Under the pieces are notes generated by a model. It was not told the DNA's origin and did no database searches. It saw only the letters and a program-made list of their open reading frames with translations. The position numbers and the translations under genes were made by a program. Shown in pieces: positions 1-8,112 of a stretch of DNA of 64,000 nucleotides (position 1 is its first letter; each line of letters starts with the position of its first letter). This stretch comes from Streptomyces sp. Tu 3180 (GTDB lineage Bacteria > Actinomycetota > Actinomycetes > Streptomycetales > Streptomycetaceae). Location of the stretch: assembly GCF_009852415.1 (NCBI RefSeq), contig NZ_WOXS01000002.1, forward strand, positions 5,062,001 to 5,126,000. The letters are read 5' to 3'.

Positions 1-1
1 G

Positions 2-1090
2 TTCGAGAACGACGACAAGAAGCTCTACGGCGTCCAGTACCACCCCGAGGTGATGCACTCCACGCACGGGCAGCAGGTGCTGGAGCACTTCCTGTACCGG
101 GGCGCGGGCCTGTCCCCGAACTGGACCACGGGCAATGTGATCGACGAGCAGGTCGAGGCGATCCGCGAGCTGGTCGGCGACAAGCGCGCCATCTGCGGCC
201 TGTCCGGCGGCGTGGACTCCGCCGTCGCCGCGGCCCTCGTCCAGAAGGCCATCGGCTCCCAGCTGACCTGCGTGTACGTCGACCACGGCCTGATGCGCAA
301 GGGCGAGACCGAGCAGGTCGAGAAGGACTTCGTGGCCGCGACCGGCGTCCAGCTGAAGGTCGTGGACGCGTCGGAGCGGTTCCTCACCGCGCTCAAGGGA
401 GTCTCGGACCCCGAGGAGAAGCGGAAGATCATCGGCCGCGAGTTCATCCGGGTCTTCGAGCAGGCCCAGGCCGAGATCATCGCGGACGAGGGCCCGGCGG
501 TGGAGTTCCTGGTCCAGGGCACGCTCTACCCGGACGTCGTCGAGTCCGGCGGCGGCACCGGCACCGCCAACATCAAGTCCCACCACAACGTCGGCGGCCT
601 CCCCGAGGACCTCGAGTTCAAGCTGATCGAGCCGCTGCGCAAGCTGTTCAAGGACGAGGTCCGGATGGTCGGCCAGGAGCTCGGCCTGCCGGAGGAGATC
701 GTCCAGCGCCAGCCGTTCCCCGGTCCGGGGCTCGGCATCCGCATCGTCGGCGAGGTGACCAAGGAGCGGCTGGACCTGCTCCGCGAGGCCGACGCCATCG
801 CCCGTGAGGAGCTGACCGCGGCCGGTCTCGACCGGGACATCTGGCAGTGCCCGGTGGTCCTGCTCGCGGACGTGCGCTCGGTGGGCGTCCAGGGTGACGG
901 CCGGACCTACGGCCACCCGATCGTCCTGCGTCCGGTCTCCAGCGAGGACGCCATGACCGCCGACTGGTCCCGGCTGCCGTACGACGTCCTCGCGAAGATC
1001 TCGACCCGCATCACCAACGAGGTGCGGGACGTCAACCGCGTCGTCCTCGACGTGACCTCCAAGCCGCCGGGGACCATCGAGTGGGAGTAG
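2..1090 (+). CDS. guaA: GMP synthase (glutamine-hydrolysing), C-terminal part
   Basis: The gene enters from the left edge, so its start is missing; about 362 codons are visible. GuaA aminates XMP to GMP using glutamine and ATP, the last step of GMP synthesis. The first residues (GVQYHPEV) are the end of the class I glutamine amidotransferase domain, with its catalytic His and Glu. The ATP pyrophosphatase domain follows, with the P-loop SGGVDS near nt 200 and GTLYPDVVES near nt 520. The C-terminal dimerisation domain ends in KPPGTIEWE, the canonical GuaA terminus. The gene converges on the PPOX-fold gene 18 bp downstream. Identification is secure. Confidence 0.98.
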   Translation, partial: FENDDKKLYGVQYHPEVMHSTHGQQVLEHFLYRGAGLSPNWTTGNVIDEQVEAIRELVGDKRAICGLSGGVDSAVAAALVQKAIGSQLTCVYVDHGLMRKGETEQVEKDFVAATGVQLKVVDASERFLTALKGVSDPEEKRKIIGREFIRVFEQAQAEIIADEGPAVEFLVQGTLYPDVVESGGGTGTANIKSHHNVGGLPEDLEFKLIEPLRKLFKDEVRMVGQELGLPEEIVQRQPFPGPGLGIRIVGEVTKERLDLLREADAIAREELTAAGLDRDIWQCPVVLLADVRSVGVQGDGRTYGHPIVLRPVSSEDAMTADWSRLPYDVLAKISTRITNEVRDVNRVVLDVTSKPPGTIEWE

Positions 1091-1108
1091 TCCCGTCCGC
1101 GACGGGGC

Positions 1109-1582
1109 TCAGGTCCGCCTGAGAGCGCGCACCGGCTCTCCGGGCTTCCAGACCTGGACGACGAGGTACCTGTCGTCCTCGACGTAGGTCCGCACGACCT
1201 CCGTCAACTCGGTGCGGAAGAGGTGGAACGGCTCCGGCGGTTCCACCTCTTCGGCGTACTCGGCCCTGGTCCGCGCGTCCTCGACCTCGATCGCCCGCCC
1301 GCTGATCCGGACGTCGCCGCCGCCCATGCCCGTGCCCTCCCCGGGGTTCGCCTGGAGCGCGAAGCGCGGGTCGCGCCGCAGGTCGAGGGCCTTGAGCGAG
1401 TTCGGCATCATGCCGAACCAGAGCTCTCCGTTCAGGAAGCGGACCTCCAGGCCGGTGGTGCGCGGCGAGCCGTCCCTGCGCAGGGTCGCGAGGACGTGGT
1501 GGGTGTACGCGCGGAAACGGGCCTCGACGGTCTTCGCGAGGTCGGGTTCGGCCGCGGCGAAGGCCTCCCAGTTCGTGTTCAT
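1109..1582 (-). CDS. Pyridoxamine 5'-phosphate oxidase-fold (PPOX/F420-type) protein
   Basis: A 157-residue single-domain protein starting MNTNWEAF. The split beta-barrel pattern of the PPOX/FDR superfamily is visible: TLRRDGSPRTTGLEVRF, ELWFGMMPNSLKALDL and DPRFALQANPG. Such proteins bind FMN or F420, or act as small reductases; the substrate cannot be told from sequence. I chose the ATG at 1582 because the upstream in-frame stretch is repeat-derived and unlike a PPOX N-terminus. No Shine-Dalgarno sequence precedes it, so a leaderless transcript is possible. The C-terminus RTYVEDDRYLVVQVWKPGEP fits Streptomyces members of the family. Confidence 0.85.
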   Translation of the reverse strand: MNTNWEAFAAAEPDLAKTVEARFRAYTHHVLATLRRDGSPRTTGLEVRFLNGELWFGMMPNSLKALDLRRDPRFALQANPGEGTGMGGGDVRISGRAIEVEDARTRAEYAEEVEPPEPFHLFRTELTEVVRTYVEDDRYLVVQVWKPGEPVRALRRT

Positions 1583-1949
1583 GGGGAGAGTGTGGCGCGG
1601 ATACCGGACATCCTGTGTCGGGCATCCGCGGCGTCCCTCGGACGGGGGTGGCAGGCCGGTCCGGACCGGTCCGGATCCGGTCCGGGCCGGATCCGGTCCG
1701 GACCGGGTGCCGTCGAAGGCCCGGGTCCCGTCGCGCTGGATCACCTCGGCCGCAGGGGAGTTCGCGCGGCCGGGTCAACACGGCGCGTCGAAGTTCACCC
1801 GTCCGACCGGACCTGCCGAACGGGGAGGGCGTGGCGTAGGGCACAATTCGCTCTCGTCGCGGGGGAGTTGTCGGAGTGCGGGTGTGCGTCAGCGGGCGTG
1901 CGCGTGGTTGTGGTCCTGGTCGGGTGTGCGGGGAAGGCGGGCTTCGGGC
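1583..1949. other. Gene-free spacer between divergent genes, with GGTCCGGA repeats
   Basis: 367 bp between the PPOX-fold gene and the next membrane protein. Open frames here are G+C shadows without a ribosome binding site or recognisable protein. The spacer contains the GGTCCGGA-rich array at 1655-1708 and presumably both divergent promoters, which I could not place confidently. Confidence 0.5.
1655..1708. repeat. GGTCCGGA-type iterated palindromic repeats
   Basis: About 54 bp made of overlapping GGTCCGGA / CCGGATCCGG units. At least five CCGGTCC- or GGATCC-centred palindromes lie head to tail. They sit between two divergent genes and could form hairpins or serve as a multi-site operator. 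No known regulator is identified. Confidence 0.55.
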
Positions 1950-3230
1950 GTGGCGGTGCAGGAGGCGAGACGGGACGGCGCGGACGCGGTCCCGCACGAG
2001 GGCGGCTGCACCTGCGGGGACTGCCCGCACGGGGCGCGTGAGGGGCATCGGCGCGCGGTCGCCGCGTTCCTGCTGAAGCGGGACGAGTTCGCGGCCGGGC
2101 AGGGGCTCCCGGCCGCGGTGGCCCACTCGGCCTCCGCCTCGCGGCAGTGGGTCTCGGAGGAGTTGGCGCAGGCCGCGGAGGCCGTCGCCGAGCGCGGGCG
2201 GGCCGAGGGCGCGGCATGGCTGGCCCTCCTGTGGCGTCGGACCGCTGTCGTGGTGTGGGCGGGGGTCGTGCTGCTGCTCCTCGGACAGTCGCTCACGGCG
2301 ATCGGCGCGGGGTGGACCACCGCGCGTACCGCGGGGCTGACGGCCGCGCTGGTCGTCGCGGGCGCGCTGACCGCGGCGTCGTGGTTCCACCGGACGCGCG
2401 GTGGGGTGCTCGCGCCGGTGATCGGGGAGGACAACCGCCTCTCCACGTCCCGCGCGGTGGCCGCCGCCTGGGTGCTGTTCCTGGCGTACGCGGTGCTGGT
2501 CCTGGTGGGGCGGCTGGCGGCGGCCTCCGGGCACCGTGAGCGCGACGCGCTGATCGCCGGGTTCGACCTCGCCCGGGGCGCGGGGGTGGTGACCGTCCTC
2601 GCCGTGGTGTGCGGGATCGCCGTGCTGGTGCGGCGGGTGGTCGGACTGCGGGTGCTGGGGCAGCGGCTGCAGAAGGTGCGCGCGGACCGTCCCCGGGCGG
2701 CGGACCTGCTGACCGACGACGCGGGGCGGGGGACGTTCGCCGACATCCAGTACGTCGTGATCAGCGCCGTCGCCCTGGCGTTCGCGGCGGTGCGGCTCGC
2801 CCGGCGGCCCGACCGGTTGCCGGATCTGCCGTGGGGGCTCGCGGTGGTGGTGCTCGTGTCGGCGGCGACGTACCTCGCGGGGAAGTACGCGGAGGGCGGA
2901 CGGCCGGTGATCCTGTCGGTGGTGCGGGCGCGGGAGGCCGGCGACCTGGACGCGCCGATCCGGACCGGCGACGACATCGAGATCCGCGGGGCGGGGTTCG
3001 TGCCGGCGGGTGCGCAGGGGGCCGATCGGCTGGCGCGGATGGTCGTCCGGGTGGGGGCGGTGAACGTGCAGGTGCCGCTGGTGCCGGTGACGGGCGGGTT
3101 CGCCAACCCGACGGACGCGTCGCTGACGGTGCCGGTACCGGCGGAGGTGGAGCCGGGGCGGGTGGAGGTGCAGGTCGTGACGGCTGCGGGGGTGGAGACG
3201 AACCGGTACGTGATCGACGTGACGGAGTAG
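1950..3230 (+). CDS. Actinomycete membrane protein with C-terminal IPT/TIG-like domain
   Basis: About 426 residues from the GTG at 1950; the start is uncertain, with a weak GGAAGG 13 nt upstream and another GTG at 1956. A Cys-containing N-terminus (GGCTCGDCPHG, a possible metal-binding CxCxxC) is followed by an amphipathic stretch. Five or six hydrophobic segments then run between about residues 90 and 315 (for example AVVVWAGVVLLLLGQSL and VVTVLAVVCGIAVLVRRVV). The last 110 residues (VILSVVRAREAGD to NRYVIDVTE) look like an all-beta IPT/TIG or Ig-like domain (IEIRGAGFVP, MVVRVGAVNVQVPLVP). Function unknown. The beta domain may act as a binding platform. Confidence 0.7.
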   Translation: MAVQEARRDGADAVPHEGGCTCGDCPHGAREGHRRAVAAFLLKRDEFAAGQGLPAAVAHSASASRQWVSEELAQAAEAVAERGRAEGAAWLALLWRRTAVVVWAGVVLLLLGQSLTAIGAGWTTARTAGLTAALVVAGALTAASWFHRTRGGVLAPVIGEDNRLSTSRAVAAAWVLFLAYAVLVLVGRLAAASGHRERDALIAGFDLARGAGVVTVLAVVCGIAVLVRRVVGLRVLGQRLQKVRADRPRAADLLTDDAGRGTFADIQYVVISAVALAFAAVRLARRPDRLPDLPWGLAVVVLVSAATYLAGKYAEGGRPVILSVVRAREAGDLDAPIRTGDDIEIRGAGFVPAGAQGADRLARMVVRVGAVNVQVPLVPVTGGFANPTDASLTVPVPAEVEPGRVEVQVVTAAGVETNRYVIDVTE

Positions 3231-3652
3231 ACGTGCGTCCGCGGGCGCCTGCCTGCGGGTGCCTGTGGGCGCCTGTGGTCGTCTGCGGCGTGTGTGCGGG
3301 TGCGGGTTCAGGTCCGGGTGCGGGTGCGGCCCGCGTCGGAGGTGCCCGTCCTCGGTCCGCCACGGAGTCGGTCACCCGGCGGGGCCCGGCCGTGGACGCG
3401 CCGGCCGCCGCGGATGGACACCCCTGCCCCGTCCTTCTTCCCGCCGAGGGCGGCCCCGCCATGGGGGCCGCGCTGCGGGCCGCCCCGCCGCGGACGGCCG
3501 CCGGAAGCCTGCTGTCGTCGTCGGTCTCCCGCCGTGCGCGGCTACCGGACGGTCGAGAAAAAACCGTTCATCAGGATTGAGCCGGGGTCGAATGTCGTAC
3601 GTATCGTCTGACGAGGCGGTCTCGGCATGGTGGTGAGAGGCGGCAGGCGGCG
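3231..3652. other. Gene-free spacer with GGTGC-rich degenerate repeats
   Basis: 422 bp with no ORF I can support. The first 110 bp (about 3235-3345) is a degenerate GT-rich tract of GGGTGC / GCCTGC units that looks like slipped simple sequence. The last 80 bp probably holds the DoxX promoter: a TATCGT -10-like hexamer at 3602-3607 with TTGAGC at 3577-3582, a 19-bp spacer that is longer than ideal. Confidence 0.4.
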
Positions 3653-4183
3653 ATGACCCAAGGTACGCGTACGGACACGTACAGCCCCCACTTCGACGGC
3701 GACAGGGACTGGCGGGACCTCGCGACCCGGTATGCCCTGGTACCTCTGCGGATCTTCCTGGGCCTCACCTTCCTGTACGCCGGCCTGGACAAGCTCACCG
3801 ACAGCGCGTTCATGAAGGAGGCCGGGGCCGGGTCCGTCGGCGACATGATGCGTGCCGTCCGTGATTCGTCCGCCGTTCCCGCGCTGGTCGACATGGCGCT
3901 GGAGAGCCCCGTGGCGTTCGGTTACGCCATCGCCCTCGGGGAACTGGCCGTCGGGATCGGGACCCTGCTCGGACTGTTCACCCGTCTGGCCGCCCTCGGT
4001 GGTGCGCTGATCTCCCTCAGCCTGTGGCTGACCGTGAGCTGGGCCTCCGATCCCTACTACTACGGGAACGACCTCCCCTACCTCATGGCCTGGACCCCGC
4101 TCGTGCTGGCGGGTGCTCCGCTGCTGTCCGTGGACGCGGCCCTTCGCGCGCGGAGGCGGCGGCGCACGGGGGCGTACCGGTAG
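3653..4183 (+). CDS. DoxX family membrane protein
   Basis: 176 residues. A hydrophilic N-terminus precedes four transmembrane helices starting near RYALVPLRIFLGLTFLYAGLDK, the signature opening of DoxX/DoxD proteins. The second and third helices (FGYAIALGELAVGIGTLLGLF and LAALGGALISLSLWLTV) match the family's GE(L/I)..G motif. Members are small integral membrane subunits linked with quinone-dependent oxidases or thiol redox; the partner here is unknown. A GAGAGG motif lies about 12 nt upstream of the ATG. It converges on the PspC operon with only 3 bp between stops. Confidence 0.85.
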   Translation: MTQGTRTDTYSPHFDGDRDWRDLATRYALVPLRIFLGLTFLYAGLDKLTDSAFMKEAGAGSVGDMMRAVRDSSAVPALVDMALESPVAFGYAIALGELAVGIGTLLGLFTRLAALGGALISLSLWLTVSWASDPYYYGNDLPYLMAWTPLVLAGAPLLSVDAALRARRRRRTGAYR

Positions 4184-4186
4184 GGG

Positions 4187-4420
4187 TCAGGCCGTGGTGT
4201 CCGAGACGGTGTCCCGGGGGCGTCGAGCCCGGCGCCGGCGTACCCGGCCCGCCAGCAGGGCCACCGCGCCGGCCAGGCACAGGCCGCCCGTGACGACGGG
4301 GATCATGACGAACCAGGGGGTCTCCCAGGCGCCGCCCGCGTCACCGGCGTAGAGCACGGCGGCGAGGGTGAGGAAGACGCCCGCGACCAGCCTGCCGGGC
4401 TGGAACTCATGACGCAGCAC
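4187..4420 (-). CDS. Small two-helix membrane protein of the PspC operon
   Basis: 77 residues with two predicted transmembrane segments (LVAGVFLTLAAVLYAG and WFVMIPVVTGGLCLAGAVALLAG) and an Arg-rich C-terminal tail (RVRRRRARRPRD). Its start overlaps the end of the upstream PspC-domain gene by 14 nt, so it is probably translationally coupled and works with that protein. No family recognised. The topology suggests a small inner-membrane accessory. Confidence 0.75.
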   Translation of the reverse strand: MLRHEFQPGRLVAGVFLTLAAVLYAGDAGGAWETPWFVMIPVVTGGLCLAGAVALLAGRVRRRRARRPRDTVSDTTA

Positions 4421-5888
4421 GGCTCACCTCCGCCTGTCCCGCGCCGACCTGGAGGTCCAGGTCGAGCGTGCCCGCCCTCTCGACGCCCGCGGGCGGATCC
4501 AGGGTCAGCTCCTTGTGCTTGCCCGGTGCCACGTCCACGTCCTTCTTCCCGTCGCCGGGCAACTGGATGTCGCCGACTCCCACCTCGATGCTCAGCCTCA
4601 CGGTCACGTCCTCGGGGACGATCACATGGATCCGGCCCAGACCGACGTCCGCGCGGGTGGACACGGTCTCCCCCGCGGGCACCCGTATGCCGGACAGGTC
4701 CAGGGTGCCGGTGCCGGTGCCCACGTCGTAGGCCGGGCGTATCTGCGCGGCCGAGGCGGGCTCCCAGGTCGTGCGCATCCACTCGGTGCCGATGTCCTTG
4801 GGTATCGCGGCCGAGCCGGCCAGCAGACCCGCCGTGACGACCGCCAGGACGATGGATCCGGCCCCGGTGCGGCCCAGGAACGCGCTGATCGCCACACCGA
4901 TGCCGAACACGGCGAGCGCGCAGGCCAGGCCGGTCTGCAGGCTGGTGCCGAGGGGGTGCTCGTCCCAGGCCAGGCGGGTGCCGAGGCCGCCCGCGAGGAG
5001 GGCGAGCAGGAAGATCCAGCCGCCGATCCAGCGGGGGCCGCGCGGTCTGGGCGGTCGACGGTCCGGGGCGTGTGCGTCGTCGCGGACGCCGGCACGGGTG
5101 CCGAGGCCGATGGTGACGGCGGCCGCCACGTCCGCGTCGCGGGAGTCCCGGGGCCCCCACAGATAACCCGTGCCGCCGACGTGGGTGCCGTCCTTGACGA
5201 TGGGGTCGCGCCACCAGGAGGGGAAGGCGGTGGGCGCCGGCGGGGCCTGGGGCTCCGGCGGGGCGTCCGCGGCGGCCTGGGCGGCGATGGGGTCGGGGCC
5301 GGGGGCGCCGCGCCGCCGGGACCAGTAGCCGGCGCCGGCGAGCAGCAGGGAGAGTATGACGGCGAAACTCAGCACGCCGCCGTTGTTCAGCATCGTGAGG
5401 AAGACACCGCAGCCGACCAGCGCGAACAGCACGGCCGTCAGCGTGTGGCCGTCGACCCGGCCGGTCAGCAGCCTGCGGATCTCGTTCTCCTCCTCCTCGT
5501 CGTCGTAGGGCACGAGGAGCCAGGCGAAGCCGTAGAAGATGAGGCCGACGCCGCCGGTGGCGGAGAGCACCGCGAGGGTGATCCGGAAGATCACCGGGTC
5601 CATGTCGCACTGCCGGCCGAGCCCGGCGCAGACCCCGCCGAGCAGCTTGTGCCGGCGGTCGCGCCGGAAGAGGTGGGGAGGTTCGGCCGCGGCCTCCTCG
5701 GCCGGGTCCCGTGGTGCGGTCCCTCCTTCCCTCTCGCGCGCGCCCGCGTGCTCGTGCGCGCGCTCGTGGGCCGCGGCGCCGCGTGCCGGGCCCGCGCCCG
5801 GCGCGGCGTCCTCCGGCGCGGTGCCCGGAGCCGGGCGCGGGCCGGAGCCGGGTCCCGGACCCGGTGCGGCGTGCTGGTGATCGGTCAT
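4407..5888 (-). CDS. PspC-domain envelope-stress membrane protein
   Basis: 493 residues. The first 75 are Pro/Ala/Gly rich and disordered. A PspC domain follows (LFRRDRRHKLLGGVCAGLG and YGFAWLLVPYDDEEEENEIRRLL), then several transmembrane helices. The C-terminal 120 residues (AQIRPAYDVGTGTGTLDLSGI, VGLGRIHVIVPEDVTVRLSIEVGVGDIQ) resemble the beta-helical LiaF/toast-rack domain that senses envelope damage in the Lia system. It is divergent from a PspC-fused histidine kinase and response regulator, so it probably acts as sensor or negative regulator for that pair, an inference from the LiaFSR arrangement. Confidence 0.85.
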   Translation of the reverse strand: MTDHQHAAPGPGPGSGPRPAPGTAPEDAAPGAGPARGAAAHERAHEHAGAREREGGTAPRDPAEEAAAEPPHLFRRDRRHKLLGGVCAGLGRQCDMDPVIFRITLAVLSATGGVGLIFYGFAWLLVPYDDEEEENEIRRLLTGRVDGHTLTAVLFALVGCGVFLTMLNNGGVLSFAVILSLLLAGAGYWSRRRGAPGPDPIAAQAAADAPPEPQAPPAPTAFPSWWRDPIVKDGTHVGGTGYLWGPRDSRDADVAAAVTIGLGTRAGVRDDAHAPDRRPPRPRGPRWIGGWIFLLALLAGGLGTRLAWDEHPLGTSLQTGLACALAVFGIGVAISAFLGRTGAGSIVLAVVTAGLLAGSAAIPKDIGTEWMRTTWEPASAAQIRPAYDVGTGTGTLDLSGIRVPAGETVSTRADVGLGRIHVIVPEDVTVRLSIEVGVGDIQLPGDGKKDVDVAPGKHKELTLDPPAGVERAGTLDLDLQVGAGQAEVSRAAS

Positions 5889-5940
5889 GTGTCCATGGTG
5901 ACGGGCGAACCGCCGCGGCGGCAGTCGGTACGACCCTGGC

Positions 5941-6033
5941 CGGACCCTGATATCGCCCCTGAGGCCGGGACCGGGAGCTGTTCGACGCAGCCGGGCCGCG
6001 GAGATCAGGGGAGTCTCCGGGACGGACCCTGAT
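5941..6033. promoter_or_regulatory. Repeated CCCTGAT half-sites in the PspC/histidine kinase divergent region
   Basis: CGGACCCTGAT occurs exactly twice (5941-5951 and 6023-6033). An inverted ATCAGGG lies at 6004-6010, and CCCCTGAG at 5957-5964 is a weaker relative. All fall in the 164-bp intergenic region between the divergent envelope-stress genes. They are plausible binding sites for the adjacent LuxR-type regulator, and the downstream copy lies right at the kinase start. Confidence 0.45.
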
Positions 6034-6052
6034 GCCCCGGTAGTCCGGGCGT

Positions 6053-7360
6053 GTGACCATCGTTGGCATGTCGGAAGCCGCAGCAGCGCCCCTCGCCGAG
6101 CCGCGGCCGCCGCGCAAGCTCTACCGCAGCAGTGACGGACGCTGGCTCGGTGGTGTGGCGCGGGGGCTCGCCGGACACCTCGGGCTGCCCGTGATCTGGG
6201 TACGGCTCGTCTTCGTCGGTCTGTTCATGGCCGACGGCCTCGGCGCGCTGCTGTACGCCGCGTTCTGGTTCTTCGTACCGCTCGGCGTCGGCGGCGTGGA
6301 CGCGCAGAAACCGCCCTCGCTGGTCACCGCCGAGACCTCGCCGGACGGCCGGCGCAGACTCGTCACCCGCAGACCGGACAAGGGACAGATCGTCGCCCTG
6401 CTCCTCATGGTCGTCGTGGCCATGATCTTCGTGGGCAGCGTGGACCTCACCAACGGGACCAGGGCCTACCTCTGGCCGACCGTGCTCGTCGGCGCGGGCG
6501 TGGCCCTGGTCTGGCGGCAGGCGGACAACGCCCGCCGGGCCCGCTGGGCCGAGGTCGGCCGGCGCCGGCGCACGGTCACCCTGCTGCGGGCCGTCGCCGG
6601 CGTGCTGCTGGTGACCGCGGGGGTCTCGGGCATCTTCGTCCTGCAGGGCTCCGGTGCCCACCTCGGCTCCCTGCTGCAGGCGGCCCTGGCGGTCCTCGTC
6701 GGTGTCACGCTCCTCGCCGGCCCCTATCTCGTGCGCATGACCCAGGACCTGTCCGAGGAGCGCCTGATGCGCATCCGCGCCCAGGAGCGGGCGGAGGTCG
6801 CCGCCCACGTCCACGACTCGGTGCTGCACACCCTCACCCTGATCCAGCGCAACGCGGACAACGCGGGCGAGGTGCGCCGCCTCGCCCGCGCCCAGGAGCG
6901 CGACCTGCGCGCCTGGCTCTACAAGCCCGAGGGCACCGGCAAGGACGAGGACGACGAGCCCGCCACCCTCGCCGAGGCCGTGAAGCGCAGCGCAGCCGAG
7001 GTCGAGGACAAGCACGGTGTCCCCATCGAGGTCGTCGTCGTCGGCGACTGCCCGCTCGACGAGAGGATCGGCGCGCAGATGCAGGCCGCGCGCGAGGCGA
7101 TGGTGAACGCCGCCAAGTACGGTGGCGAGGGGGGTGCCGTTCAGGTCTACGCCGAAGTCGAGGGAAAGACGGTGTTCGTGTCCGTCCGGGACCGCGGCCC
7201 CGGCTTCGACCTCGATTCGATACCCGCCGACCGCATGGGTGTCAGAGAATCGATCATCGGCCGCATGGAGCGCAACGGCGGCACGGCGCGGCTGCGTGCG
7301 GTGCCGGACGGCGGCACGGAGGTCGAGCTGGAGATGGAGAGGGCGGAGAAGACGTCATGA
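6053..7360 (+). CDS. PspC-domain sensor histidine kinase (LiaS-like)
   Basis: 435 residues from GTG 6053, or 430 from ATG 6068; neither has a Shine-Dalgarno sequence. A TAGTCC hexamer 6 nt before the GTG suggests a leaderless transcript. An N-terminal PspC domain (KLYRSSDGRWLGGVARGLAG) and about five membrane helices lead to a HisKA_3-type dimerisation domain with the phospho-acceptor His in VAAHVHDSVLHTLTLIQ (about residue 254). The C-terminal HATPase shows the N box AREAMVNAAKYGG and the G box DRGPGFD. The kinase stop overlaps the response-regulator ATG (ATGA), so the two are co-translated. It probably monitors envelope stress. Confidence 0.92.
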   Translation: MTIVGMSEAAAAPLAEPRPPRKLYRSSDGRWLGGVARGLAGHLGLPVIWVRLVFVGLFMADGLGALLYAAFWFFVPLGVGGVDAQKPPSLVTAETSPDGRRRLVTRRPDKGQIVALLLMVVVAMIFVGSVDLTNGTRAYLWPTVLVGAGVALVWRQADNARRARWAEVGRRRRTVTLLRAVAGVLLVTAGVSGIFVLQGSGAHLGSLLQAALAVLVGVTLLAGPYLVRMTQDLSEERLMRIRAQERAEVAAHVHDSVLHTLTLIQRNADNAGEVRRLARAQERDLRAWLYKPEGTGKDEDDEPATLAEAVKRSAAEVEDKHGVPIEVVVVGDCPLDERIGAQMQAAREAMVNAAKYGGEGGAVQVYAEVEGKTVFVSVRDRGPGFDLDSIPADRMGVRESIIGRMERNGGTARLRAVPDGGTEVELEMERAEKTS

Positions 7361-8100
7361 GCGAGCCGACCGAGGCGAACGCAGGGGCGGGACCGGCACG
7401 GGCGGCCGGGGCCGCGGAGTCGGCCGGCGGCGCCGGCGGACGTCGTGTGCGCGTCGTCCTCGTCGACGACCACCGCATGTTCCGCACGGGCGTGCAGGCC
7501 GAGATCGGGCGGACCGAGGAGACGGGCGTCGAGGTGGTCGGCGAGGCCGCGGACGTCGACCAGGCGGTCACGGTCATCACCGCGACCCGGCCCGAGGTGG
7601 TCCTCCTCGACGTGCACCTGCCCGGTGGCGGCGGCGTCGAAGTGCTGCGCCGCTGTGCGCCGTTGATGGGGGACACCGAGCGGCCGGTGCGTTTCCTGGC
7701 CCTGTCGGTGTCGGACGCGGCGGAGGACGTGATCGGGGTGATCCGGGGCGGTGCCCGCGGGTACGTGACGAAGACGATCACCGGGACCGACCTGATCGAC
7801 TCGATCTTCCGGGTCCAGGAGGGCGACGCCGTCTTCTCCCCGCGCCTGGCCGGCTTCGTCCTCGACGCCTTCGCCTCGACCGACGCCCCGCCGGTCGACG
7901 AGGACCTCGACCGTCTCACCCAGCGCGAGCGCGAGGTGCTGCGGCTGATCGCCCGCGGGTACGCCTACAAGGAGATCGCCAAGCAGCTGTTCATCTCCGT
8001 GAAGACGGTCGAGTCCCACGTCTCGGCGGTGCTGCGCAAGCTCCAGCTGTCCAACCGGCACGAACTGACCCGCTGGGCGACGGCGCGCCGGCTCGTGTGA
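7357..8100 (+). CDS. LuxR/NarL-family response regulator
   Basis: 247 residues, starting at the ATGA overlap with the kinase gene. A flexible Ala/Gly-rich lead of about 28 residues precedes the receiver domain: VVLVDDHRMFRTGV with the acidic pair, phospho-Asp in VVLLDVHLPGGGG, Thr/Ser in FLALSVSD, and Lys in GYVTKTITG. The C-terminal LuxR helix-turn-helix (LTQREREVLRLIARGYAYKEIAKQL and VKTVESHVSAVLRKLQLSNRHEL) binds DNA. It is the cognate partner of the upstream kinase. Repeated CCCTGAT sites in the divergent promoter are candidate targets. Confidence 0.95.
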   Translation: MSEPTEANAGAGPARAAGAAESAGGAGGRRVRVVLVDDHRMFRTGVQAEIGRTEETGVEVVGEAADVDQAVTVITATRPEVVLLDVHLPGGGGVEVLRRCAPLMGDTERPVRFLALSVSDAAEDVIGVIRGGARGYVTKTITGTDLIDSIFRVQEGDAVFSPRLAGFVLDAFASTDAPPVDEDLDRLTQREREVLRLIARGYAYKEIAKQLFISVKTVESHVSAVLRKLQLSNRHELTRWATARRLV

Positions 8101-8112
8101 CGGGCGGACGCC

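Noticed and set aside
3259..3636. Overlapping ORFs in the 3231-3652 spacer.
   Set aside because: They are Arg/Gly/Pro/Cys rich translations of GT-rich repeats, with no ribosome binding site and no preferred frame.
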